From: a virus
DNA: 39,397 nucleotides
Reading direction: 5' to 3' (one strand)
IMG/VR virus record: IMGVR_UViG_3300006853_000030
Span: 1 to 39,397 of that record
Of the stretch, positions 28,926 to 36,595 are shown piece by piece (positions within the stretch are counted from its first letter, which is position 1; every line of letters starts with the position of its first letter). Position numbers and translations under genes: made by a program. Below the pieces are notes generated by a model. The model worked only from the letters and a program-made list of their open reading frames with translations, was not told the DNA's origin and did no database searches.

Positions 28926-29549
28926 CTACCGTGCGCCGGAGCGGCGGCCCGGTAGGAAAGCCTCGAGGTCGCTCTTGTCGCCGGCGCTCAGGGTGAGGCC
29001 GGCGGCGTCACCTCCGCCGAAGCCGATGCCGCGGTTGTAGCGACCTATCGACTCCGTGCGGAGGCCGGTGGGATTCGTGTATCCGCGCGCGGCGCACCGG
29101 AGGACGACGGCCTTGATGGAGCCTGGGAGCGGGTCGACGCTGACGCCGGAGTCGCCCTCGACGCCGTAGCCGTGGGTGGTCACGATTCTGTAAGTGGCGC
29201 CCTTGGTCCACCGGGCGCCGCCCGCGCGGCGGAGGATGCCGAGGCGGTGGTCGTATCCGAGCTCGACGTCGTAGTCGGCGAGCTCGATGAGGTCCTCGAA
29301 GGCGGAGTCGCCGGCGAAGCGTTGACCGATGGAGTGGACCTGCCAGACGGGGAGCTCGGGGCAGAGGAGGACGCGGCCGCCGTTGCCGATGACGTCGACG
29401 GAGTCTTCGGCGTGGTAGTCGACCTCTTGGGCGAGGTGACCGCGGACGAGGTCGGAGGCGACCTCGAGGAGGAGCTCGGCGCGGTCCTCGTCGATGGTGG
29501 TGAGGCCGAGCCAGTGGCCGAGGGTATCGGGAGCGACGAGGGGGCCCAC
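28926..29549 (-). CDS. Head-tail adaptor (HK97 gp6-like)
   Basis: 207 residues. A helical start (TLGHWLGLTTIDEDRAELLLEVASDLVRGHL) followed by a beta-rich middle with repeated Gly (GNGGRVLLCPELPVWQV) and a helical end matches phage connector adaptors that bind the portal clip. It overlaps the glycosyltransferase-fusion stop by one base and precedes the stopper gene. Confidence 0.78.
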   Translation of the reverse strand: MGPLVAPDTLGHWLGLTTIDEDRAELLLEVASDLVRGHLAQEVDYHAEDSVDVIGNGGRVLLCPELPVWQVHSIGQRFAGDSAFEDLIELADYDVELGYDHRLGILRRAGGARWTKGATYRIVTTHGYGVEGDSGVSVDPLPGSIKAVVLRCAARGYTNPTGLRTESIGRYNRGIGFGGGDAAGLTLSAGDKSDLEAFLPGRRSGAR

Positions 29550-31162
29550 TAGCCGGCGATCCTCTCGAGCGCGGCGATGAGCGTTGGGCGCGCCTTGCCC
29601 GACCGCTCCGCGGCAAGGGCGAGCCCAGCGCGGTCGGGGTCGCCACTGACCCAGGCCTCGACATCGCCGACGCGGCGCATGATGACCTCGTCGAGCTCGA
29701 GGTCGCCACTCGATGAGGTCGATGGTGGCGGGGCGGGGAGGTCTTCGAGGGCGACCGTGAGCGCTTCGAGCGCGGCCGGGACGCGAGTGGGGTGGAGGAG
29801 CGCGAGGTCGGCCAGGAAGTCGGAGCGGGCCTGGTAGGTCGCTCCTCGGTAGGCGCTGGCGGCGCGCTCGAGCTCCTCGGCGGGGATACGACCGAAGAGG
29901 CTCTTGTGGACGGCGAGGGGCAGAGCGTCGCTCTCATCGTCGGGGCGGAGGCCGAGGCGGATGGCGTCGCCGTCGCGGTAGTTGAAGTCGCCTTGGAACG
30001 TCCGATAGCGCCGGCGCTGGCCGCGCTGGCCACGCGGGACGGGGGCGAGGACGTGGACGACGAGGGCGTCGGAGACGGTCTTCGCGTCGGGCGTACAAGA
30101 GCACGCGCCCGCGCCGCAGATGGGGCAGGACACCTTGCGGGCGAAGAGGTCGGTGGTCGTCATGGCTCCGGGTGGATGGTACGCCGCGCCGGCGGCGAGG
30201 CGGCGCTCCTCGATGAGCGCCAGGATGCGCGCCTCGAGGAGGTCTTGGTCGGCGTCGGTGATCTTCTCGAGCTCGCGCGCCCGGGTGTAGGCCCTGGCGC
30301 TGGCGGCGCCGTAGACGTCGGGGTCGTCGAGGGCGTTGAGGGCGTCGACCCATCCTCGTCGGTCGGTGCGCTCGACGAAGGTGCCAGCGTCACCCAGGGC
30401 TTCGAGGAGCCCCGGCGTGGGGGCGGCGATGGTCGGGATGCCGGAGCACGCGGCTTCTACGGCGACGCGACCCCATGACTCGTAGCTCGAGGGCATGAGC
30501 AGGACGCGGGTGCGCGCGTAGACGTCGGTGGTGACGTTCGCCGTGTTCTCGATGATCTCGACGTTGCGGAGGTTCTTGGCGCGCCGACGTTCCTGGATGC
30601 CGTAGGCGCCCGCAACGCCGAGGAACTGCCGGTGGGTCTCGGTCTCGGCGAGGTCGTAGAAGACCGTCGACCCCTTGGCGTGCGTGAGGTTGACGAGCGT
30701 GACTCGGTCGCCGCCGGTGATCGATGCGCCGGCGTAGCGGGCGACGTCGACGGGCGGGCGACAGATGATGGACGGCCCAGGCCAGCGGAGCGCCTCGTTG
30801 ATCCAGACGGAGTTGGGGACGACGAGGACGTCGGGACCCGGTTGCACGCGGTGGAATTGGAGTTGTCGGTCGTTGTGGACGAGGTGAACGAGCGGCCGAC
30901 CGGCCTGGGTCGCGGTGCGGACCGCGAGCTCGGTCTTGTCGAGGTGCGTGACGATGACGTCGTGTTCGCGCGCCATGCGGTCGAGGTCGCGGCCAACAGG
31001 TCCGACGGTGACGCCGTCAAGGCGATAGCTCGGCGCGGCTGGGAAGGCGACCGTGGCGGTGTGACCGCGGGCGACGAGGCGCTCGAGGATGGCGTGGAGC
31101 ATCCACTCGGCGCCGGCGTTGTGGAGCGGCGGGTACTTGTGGACAACGGCGAGGAGTCTCAC
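29549..31162 (-). CDS. GT4-like glycosyltransferase fused to a Cys-rich head-type domain
   Basis: 537 residues in one frame. Residues 1-~325 form a GT-B glycosyltransferase: KYPPLHNAGAEWM near the start (GAE acceptor loop) and PSSYESWGRVAVEAACSG with E228 and E236, the EX7E pattern that binds nucleotide-sugar. From M334 follows a segment with CPICGAGACSC (possible zinc site), a YRTFQGDFNYRDGDAIRLG part, and a C-terminal SGDPDRAGLALAAE...LIAALERI tail, like small proteins encoded between capsid and adaptor genes in actinophages. GGAG lies only 2-3 bases before the M334 codon, so separate translation is doubtful. The enzyme may glycosylate virion proteins or be carried on the head. Confidence 0.78.
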   Translation of the reverse strand: MRLLAVVHKYPPLHNAGAEWMLHAILERLVARGHTATVAFPAAPSYRLDGVTVGPVGRDLDRMAREHDVIVTHLDKTELAVRTATQAGRPLVHLVHNDRQLQFHRVQPGPDVLVVPNSVWINEALRWPGPSIICRPPVDVARYAGASITGGDRVTLVNLTHAKGSTVFYDLAETETHRQFLGVAGAYGIQERRRAKNLRNVEIIENTANVTTDVYARTRVLLMPSSYESWGRVAVEAACSGIPTIAAPTPGLLEALGDAGTFVERTDRRGWVDALNALDDPDVYGAASARAYTRARELEKITDADQDLLEARILALIEERRLAAGAAYHPPGAMTTTDLFARKVSCPICGAGACSCTPDAKTVSDALVVHVLAPVPRGQRGQRRRYRTFQGDFNYRDGDAIRLGLRPDDESDALPLAVHKSLFGRIPAEELERAASAYRGATYQARSDFLADLALLHPTRVPAALEALTVALEDLPAPPPSTSSSGDLELDEVIMRRVGDVEAWVSGDPDRAGLALAAERSGKARPTLIAALERIAG

Positions 31163-31686
31163 AGGGGCGCAGCGCGGACGATGATGCCGCCCAACTTGTC
31201 GAAGGCGTCGACGTCGACGACCTCGAGGTCTCGGACCGCGGCGAGCTCGTCGACGGTCCAGACGGAGCGGTGGCGCTCGGTGGGCCAGCCCTGGTCGGCC
31301 TCGGGGTTCTGGAAAAAGTCGCGGGGTGTCGAGACCACGACTCGGCCCGGGATTCGTCGTAGGAGTTCCTCGCCGTCGTCGTGGGTGAGGTGCTCGAGAA
31401 CGTCGACCATGAGGACGAGGTCATAGCGAGCGAGGGAGTGGTCGACGAGGTGGACGACGTCGGTGGTGTAGACGTGGTCGTAGAGCGCGCTGAGCCAGGG
31501 GAAGGACTCGAGGTAGCGGGGCTCGGCCTCGACGGCGTCGAGAAGCTCGAGGTGGCGATGGCCGTACTCGCGCAAGATGACGCCGTACTTGCCGTTGCCC
31601 GGGCCGACGTCGAGGACGCGCGCTGGCCGATGCTCGAGCGCGACGAGCGCGGTGGTGGCGAGGAGCGGGAGCGAGCTCGATGGCAT
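31159..31686 (-). CDS. SAM-dependent methyltransferase
   Basis: 175 residues with motif I VLDVGPGNGKYG (24-35), an acidic residue after strand 2 (DAVEAEPR) and motif IV LVLMVDVLEHL near 90-98, as in small class I methyltransferases acting on small molecules or sugars. It lies between the capsid gene (after a stem-loop) and the glycosyltransferase, overlapping the latter by 4 nt, so the two probably act in one pathway, for example making a methylated sugar on the virion. Substrate unknown. Confidence 0.8.
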   Translation of the reverse strand: MPSSSLPLLATTALVALEHRPARVLDVGPGNGKYGVILREYGHRHLELLDAVEAEPRYLESFPWLSALYDHVYTTDVVHLVDHSLARYDLVLMVDVLEHLTHDDGEELLRRIPGRVVVSTPRDFFQNPEADQGWPTERHRSVWTVDELAAVRDLEVVDVDAFDKLGGIIVRAAPL

Positions 31687-31704
31687 CGCCGGAACCTAGA
31701 CGCG

Positions 31705-31738
31705 GCGAGGCCCGGAGGGGTGGTCCTCCGGGCCTCGC
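31705..31738 (-). terminator. Stem-loop after the major capsid gene
   Basis: GCGAGGCCCGGAGG (31705-31718) pairs exactly with 31725-31738 (14 bp) around a 6-nt loop. It follows the capsid stop by 45 bp. No T-run follows. A hairpin after the most highly expressed gene would reduce read-through or protect the mRNA. Confidence 0.75.
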
Positions 31739-31783
31739 TCTCGCCGACGTGGACGCCGGCGCCTTCGGCAGTGGGACCGTCCG

Positions 31784-33082
31784 CTAGGCGGTGAGGTCCA
31801 TTTCGACGAAGGCCTTGGGACGGATGACCCCGAACGCTGCTCGGAGCTCCGCCAGGATTGCGACGAGGTTGCGGACGAAGAAGTCCGCATGGCTGTCGGA
31901 GACGCTGATCGCGGCCTCCTCACGGTCCCAGAGGACCGCTTGGCGCCAGTCGCCGACCCAGCCCGTCCCGGCGGTGACGGCCTCGGACTCCACGCGCGGC
32001 AGACCCCAGAGGGACTGCACGCCGAGGCCAGCGGGCCCCCCGAAGAGGAAGCCTCCGTTGACGCCGTCGCGCAGCAGGTCGATCCGCTCGTTGTCGGCCG
32101 GGTTGAAGACGTAGGCCGTCGGCGTGGCGCGCCCGACGGTCTTGACCTTCGTACGGGCCTTCCTCGTCGTGACGAGGAGGTCCGTGTCCCATGCCTGGGT
32201 CTGGGTGCCGGAGACCTCGGTCAGGCCTTCGAAGTTCTCGCCGGTGTCGTTGCCGTTGATGATCTGGTCCTCGAGCTCCTCGTCGAGGCCGTAGCGGAGG
32301 AAGTTGTCGATGAGCGTACGGACCTGCGCCGCGTCGCTGAGCGCCCGCTTGGTCGCGGGAATCCAGTGAGCGATGGTCTTGACGCTCGCCGTGACCTTCT
32401 CCAAGGTCATCGTCGACTGAGGCTTCGTGCCGGCGACGTCGTCCGACGCGTCACCGGCGGCCGTGCCAGACGCTTCGGGGACGGGCGCGGCGTTGTTCGT
32501 GAAGCCGGTCACGCGGGCGTACTCGACGGTGTCCGACGCCGTCTGGCCGACCGTGATGAGGTCACGGATGGTCAGGGGGCGTTGGAAGGTGCCGAGGTCG
32601 AGGAGGCCACGCCAGTCGTTGGTGACCAACGCGCCGGCGCTCTCGGAGTCCGCTCCGGTGATGATGTCCTTGCGGCCCATCCGCGCGAGGTCGGAGAGAC
32701 CACGGAAGCCCACCGGCGGCCCGTCGCCGATGCGGGCGCCGTCGCTGAGCCGGTTCTTGACCCGGGCGACGAAGTCCTTGACCTCGGGGTTGGACGTGAA
32801 CAGGTCGCCGAGGCTCTTGGCCGTCGACAATCCCGACGGGATGCTCGCCCCGTCGAGGATGCCGGCGGAGGCGTCGTCCAGGCTCTTGCGGAGCTCGTCG
32901 TCGCCGGAGAGCGCGACCCACTGCTCCTTGAGCGCCTTGGCCTCGTCGAGCTTGGCCTTGATGCTCGAGCGCTCGTCGGCGGTGAGGTCGCGGTCTGCGT
33001 CCTCGGCGGTCTTGGCGGTGGCCCTGGCGTCTTCGAGACAGCCTCGAGCGCGGCCCTTGAGGTCCTCGATCGCGGTCTTCAT
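31784..33082 (-). CDS. Major capsid protein (HK97 fold)
   Basis: 432 residues from MKTAIEDLKG. The N-terminal ~100-residue helical, charged segment (delta domain) would scaffold assembly and be removed by the protease. After it, PVGFRGLSDLAR and TIRDLITVGQTASDTVEYARVTGF through WIPATKRALSD and GGFLFGGPAGLGVQSLWGLPRVES are typical of HK97-like capsid proteins (Phage_capsid). A longer frame to 34069 is Arg/Pro-rich shadow of the protease and rejected. GGAGG lies upstream of the ATG. Confidence 0.93.
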   Translation of the reverse strand: MKTAIEDLKGRARGCLEDARATAKTAEDADRDLTADERSSIKAKLDEAKALKEQWVALSGDDELRKSLDDASAGILDGASIPSGLSTAKSLGDLFTSNPEVKDFVARVKNRLSDGARIGDGPPVGFRGLSDLARMGRKDIITGADSESAGALVTNDWRGLLDLGTFQRPLTIRDLITVGQTASDTVEYARVTGFTNNAAPVPEASGTAAGDASDDVAGTKPQSTMTLEKVTASVKTIAHWIPATKRALSDAAQVRTLIDNFLRYGLDEELEDQIINGNDTGENFEGLTEVSGTQTQAWDTDLLVTTRKARTKVKTVGRATPTAYVFNPADNERIDLLRDGVNGGFLFGGPAGLGVQSLWGLPRVESEAVTAGTGWVGDWRQAVLWDREEAAISVSDSHADFFVRNLVAILAELRAAFGVIRPKAFVEMDLTA

Positions 33083-33114
33083 GGGTTGACCCTCCGGGGA
33101 GGTAGCGGCCTCGG

Positions 33115-34275
33115 CTAGGTGTCGAGGTCCAAGTCGGCTTCGGCGAGGTTGAGCGCGAGCTCGAGGTCCTCGTCGATGGTGGTGTCGGCCGCCGTTGGGT
33201 CCTCGGCCTTGGCCCCGGAGGGCTCCTCGGCCTTGCCTTCCCGCGCGGTTGGGAGCGTACCCGCGTCGGCGACGCGAGCGGTGGAAGCGAGCTTGGGGGT
33301 GGCCTTGGCGAGCTCGGTGAAGAGCGAACGCGACCGCTCGGCGCGCGCTGGGGCGAGCTCGACGGTGACCTCGAGCGGCGTGGCGTCGTCGATGGTGACG
33401 GTGCCGTCGTCGCCGACGGTGTAGGCGAGCTCCCAGACGGGGCCCTCGAAGAGCGGGTCCTCCCATCGCTCGGTGGTGACGATGGCGCGCGAGTCCTCGA
33501 GGAACGTGCCTTCGAGGCGGACGGCGTAGAGGTCGTTGCCGTACTCGAGGCCAGCCCAGACCGTCGCCGATTCGACGATGGCGGAGAGGGTGACCTCGAC
33601 GGCGCCGGCGAGGGCGTCGGAGGGGATGGCCTTGGCGGCCTTCGGCGCGGCGAGCGCGGCGGCCGTCTCGTCGACGAGTTCGTCGGCGAGCTCGAGGACG
33701 TCGAAGACGTCGGCGTCGGTGAGCTTGGAGCCGCGCGACTTGGCGGCGAGGAGTGCCGTCGCTGGGTTCATGCCCTTGAGGGTGGGGCCGACCTCGATGA
33801 GGTCGAGCTCGAGGAGGTCCAGCTTCGCCCCGGTCGTCGAGCTCGGCTTCGCCTTGACGACGTCGTAGGCGAACGAGAATTCGCGGATGGCGCGCTTGCT
33901 CATCCGCTTCCAGAGGCGACCGGCGAAGTCCTCGTCGGTCTCGAGGGTGCCCTTGACGTACAAACCGCCGAGCGCGGCGAGCTCGGGCGGGAGGAGCGGG
34001 TCGCCGGGCAGGAGCTCCTTGACGTCCGAGGGGTCGGCGGTGCCGACGTGGGCGTCGAGGTCGTCCCATTGGTGCGAGAAGATGACCGGGATGGGGTCAC
34101 CGCTGGTGGCCCAACGCTCGAGCGACGCCTTGAAGGCCCCGGGCTTGACGACCTCGCCGGCGAAGTCGACGTTGTCGAAGACCGACACGATGGCCTCGAA
34201 CGTGCCGGCGGCCTCGTCGAGGACCTTGAAGCCGTGGGCCGGCGCGCTCTTGTGCTGGCGAATCTTCGTTCCCAT
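33115..34275 (-). CDS. Prohead protease (HK97 type) with long C-terminal extension
   Basis: 386 residues. The opening FEAIVSVFDNVDFAGEVVKPGAF, H68 in IFSHQW and S134 in REFSFAYDV match the S78/U35 prohead peptidase. A C-terminal extension of ~180 residues, ending Asp/Glu/Ala-rich, may act as an additional scaffold or be self-cleaved. It precedes the capsid gene by 32 bp. The protease would trim the capsid delta domain. Confidence 0.9.
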   Translation of the reverse strand: MGTKIRQHKSAPAHGFKVLDEAAGTFEAIVSVFDNVDFAGEVVKPGAFKASLERWATSGDPIPVIFSHQWDDLDAHVGTADPSDVKELLPGDPLLPPELAALGGLYVKGTLETDEDFAGRLWKRMSKRAIREFSFAYDVVKAKPSSTTGAKLDLLELDLIEVGPTLKGMNPATALLAAKSRGSKLTDADVFDVLELADELVDETAAALAAPKAAKAIPSDALAGAVEVTLSAIVESATVWAGLEYGNDLYAVRLEGTFLEDSRAIVTTERWEDPLFEGPVWELAYTVGDDGTVTIDDATPLEVTVELAPARAERSRSLFTELAKATPKLASTARVADAGTLPTAREGKAEEPSGAKAEDPTAADTTIDEDLELALNLAEADLDLDT

Positions 34276-34332
34276 GGGTGGCGGTCTCCTCGTCGGGGCC
34301 TTGGGCCGGAGGATACGCCGCGCGACGGGCCG

Positions 34333-36345
34333 CTAGGCGGAAGCCTCGGTCTCGGTGAATTCGACGACACAGGTGCAGCCGCCGACCTCGTCGGCCGAGA
34401 GCGCTGGGTCATGGGGCCAGAGGCCGCCGTTGGAGAAGCGGGCGTTGGCCGCGATCGTGACGCCGTTGAGCGCTGAGTGACTCGGGCGCGGGTGTGCCGA
34501 GGTGGTCCGCCAGGTCTTCGTCGTCGCGCCAGCTTGGGCGGCGGCCTCGGAGCGCGAGAAGTTCCCGACGACTCCGACGCGATCGACGGCAAGGGCACCC
34601 GCGCGCCAGGTCCCGGCGGCGAGGAAGACGCCAGTGATGGTCGGGTCGTCGTCCTCGACGGCGCCGGCGGCCGTCAGGGGAGCGGGCCAGATGTCGTCGA
34701 CGCCGGCGAGGGTCTTCTCGTTGAAGGCCTCGGCCGCGATGCGGGCGTTGTTGACGAGCCATGGCGTGGCGACGTCGAGGTCGAAGTCCGCGCCGAGGGC
34801 GTCGGCGACGGGTGCGGCGGCGTCGGGCGCCATAGCGAGGGCAACGCCGGCGAGCTCATCCGCGAGCTCACCGTCCCACCGGGTCATTCGCCCATCGGCG
34901 TCGATGCCGAACGCGGCGGCCGGGTCGTCGCCCGCGCCGAGCCTCGACAGGACGCTTGCGCTCTGGCGGTCGACGAAGGCCGCGAGGACGGCGGCGTGGG
35001 TGTCGGCGTAGGCCGCGAGCTCCGGCGGGTAGTTGGCCGCGCTGGCGGGGAGATCGACCTTGGCGCCTCGCGCGAGGGCCTTGCGGGACGCTTGGCCGAG
35101 GCCGGGCGTTCCGGGTGCCGTGTCCGCCGGTGACGATCGGCCGCCGGTGGTGACGTTGAGCGGGGTGATGAGTTCGTCGCCGCCGGGGACGGGAGCGAGG
35201 TTGCGCCGCGCGCGCGCTTCGTTGCGGGTGATGATCGGCGCGCCCACCGCCTTCGAGGTCGCCTCGGCCTCGGCGAGGAAGTCGCCGCGGAGGTAGCGGT
35301 CGAGGTCGGCCTCGAGGTAGAGGTCGTCGGCGGCGGCGTCGGTCTCGAAGTCGGGGAGGAGTTGCAGCGCCAGGCCCTCGGAGGTGAAGTCGGTGCGAGG
35401 CGCCAGCGTGTCTTGGTAGAGGCCAGTGTGGGCGGCGCGCGCGTCGCCGATGTTGGCGGAGTCCATCATCCCGAGATTCGAGGGGGCGACGCCGTAGGCC
35501 GCGGCGACCTCGGCGCGGCTGAGCTTGCGGGCCTCGAGGTACTCGAGCTCCGCCGGCGTGAGCGTGACCTTCTCGAGAGTCATGCCGTCCTCAAGGATCG
35601 GCGTACCGCCGGCCTCGGGCCCGGAGCCGGTGAAGGCGTCGGCGAATTCCTGCCGGAAGCGCTCGCGCGCGCCGTCCTGCCACCTCGGCGCATCGGCGGG
35701 ACGCGAGACGACGGCGGACGCGCGCGCACCTCGATTCCAGAGTTGCTCTCGGGCTTCGCCGGCGGCGGCCTCCTCGGAGAGGATGCGGCGGAGGGTCTCG
35801 ATGGGAGAGAGACCCCAGCGGGGATCGGTGGGGTTGTAGCCCTTGAGGTGTACGAAGCGGTCCCAGGGGAGCTCGAGGACGCGGCCCCCGAGGGTCACGC
35901 GGAAGCCGTCGGGGAAGAGCCAGTTGGAGCCGAGGGGCTCGACGTGCTGGGGCGGGATGCGGAGCAGAGCGCGGCGGCCGCTCTCCGGGGCGAGAATCTT
36001 GAGGGCCACGAAGTTGTCGAAGACGTCGAGGTCGCTCTCGAGGTCGCGGAAGAATTCGAATCGTGAGACGCGCGGGTTGGGGTGCCGCAGCATGACGGCG
36101 AGGGGGTGGTCGCGCTCCTCGCGGCGCTCGGCGTCTGAGAGGCGACGGTAGAGCTTCGTGCGAAGCTGCGCCATGTTCCGCGCCAGGAAGTCGACGACGG
36201 TGCGGACGTTCGGTTGGCTCCGGTAGAGGGCCTCGTAGCTCGCGACGAGGCCGCCGTAGGTGGTGATCCCCAGGGGCCTCGAGCCGATGCGCGGGCTGGC
36301 GGGGTTGCTCTCGACGATGGTGCCGCCGGTGGCGACGAATCCCAT
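34333..36345 (-). CDS. Portal protein fused to MuF-like head morphogenesis domain
   Basis: 670 residues. Residues 1-~420 are an HK97/lambda-type portal: RSQPNVRTVVDFLARNMAQL, LPWDRFVHLKGYNPTDPRWGLSPIE, SRAEVAAAYGVAPSNLGMMDSANIG. After a Ser/Pro/Gly linker (~430-450), residues ~470-670 form a helical region and a MuF-like end with PSHSALNGVTIAA, PHDPALSADEVGGCTCVVEF. MuF domains are usually a separate gene; here one chain places both on the portal, as annotated in some actinophages. The start at MGFVATGG was chosen; a longer frame is low complexity and overlaps the preceding gene. Confidence 0.9.
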   Translation of the reverse strand: MGFVATGGTIVESNPASPRIGSRPLGITTYGGLVASYEALYRSQPNVRTVVDFLARNMAQLRTKLYRRLSDAERREERDHPLAVMLRHPNPRVSRFEFFRDLESDLDVFDNFVALKILAPESGRRALLRIPPQHVEPLGSNWLFPDGFRVTLGGRVLELPWDRFVHLKGYNPTDPRWGLSPIETLRRILSEEAAAGEAREQLWNRGARASAVVSRPADAPRWQDGARERFRQEFADAFTGSGPEAGGTPILEDGMTLEKVTLTPAELEYLEARKLSRAEVAAAYGVAPSNLGMMDSANIGDARAAHTGLYQDTLAPRTDFTSEGLALQLLPDFETDAAADDLYLEADLDRYLRGDFLAEAEATSKAVGAPIITRNEARARRNLAPVPGGDELITPLNVTTGGRSSPADTAPGTPGLGQASRKALARGAKVDLPASAANYPPELAAYADTHAAVLAAFVDRQSASVLSRLGAGDDPAAAFGIDADGRMTRWDGELADELAGVALAMAPDAAAPVADALGADFDLDVATPWLVNNARIAAEAFNEKTLAGVDDIWPAPLTAAGAVEDDDPTITGVFLAAGTWRAGALAVDRVGVVGNFSRSEAAAQAGATTKTWRTTSAHPRPSHSALNGVTIAANARFSNGGLWPHDPALSADEVGGCTCVVEFTETEASA

Positions 36346-36352
36346 GGGCCTC

Positions 36353-36595
36353 TCAGTCCTTGAGGTCGGCTGGGGCCTTCGGCGCCAGGGCTTGGCAGAA
36401 GGCGACGTTGTCGATGTCGATGATGACCTCTCCGTCCAGCGCGACGGGGGATTCTCCACTCCGCCAGAGGGTGGCGTCGACGAGGACGAGGGTGCCGTGG
36501 CGCTCGGATCGCAGCGCACCGCCGATCGCGTCGCCGCTCTTGAGGTTGACCAGGAGGCGCCGGAGAACGTACGCGCGCCATGCTCGAGACCTCAC
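36353..36595 (-). CDS. LSm-like small head-associated protein
   Basis: 80 residues from a GTG that overlaps the TerL stop (GTGA). The pattern NLKSGDAIGGALRSERHGTLVLVDATLW...LDGEVIIDIDNVAFCQ resembles Sm/LSm beta-barrels (short strands with G and D positions and a terminal ID-xxNV segment). Similar small genes lie between terminase and portal genes in actinophages. It may act as a ring-shaped assembly factor or RNA binder; function is inferred from shape only. Confidence 0.6.
   Translation of the reverse strand: MRSRAWRAYVLRRLLVNLKSGDAIGGALRSERHGTLVLVDATLWRSGESPVALDGEVIIDIDNVAFCQALAPKAPADLKD

Noticed and set aside
31784-34069. Single long frame through the capsid gene into the protease region
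   Set aside because: The part upstream of 33082 is Arg/Pro-rich low complexity and overlaps the protease; the capsid ATG at 33082 has a good ribosome-binding site.
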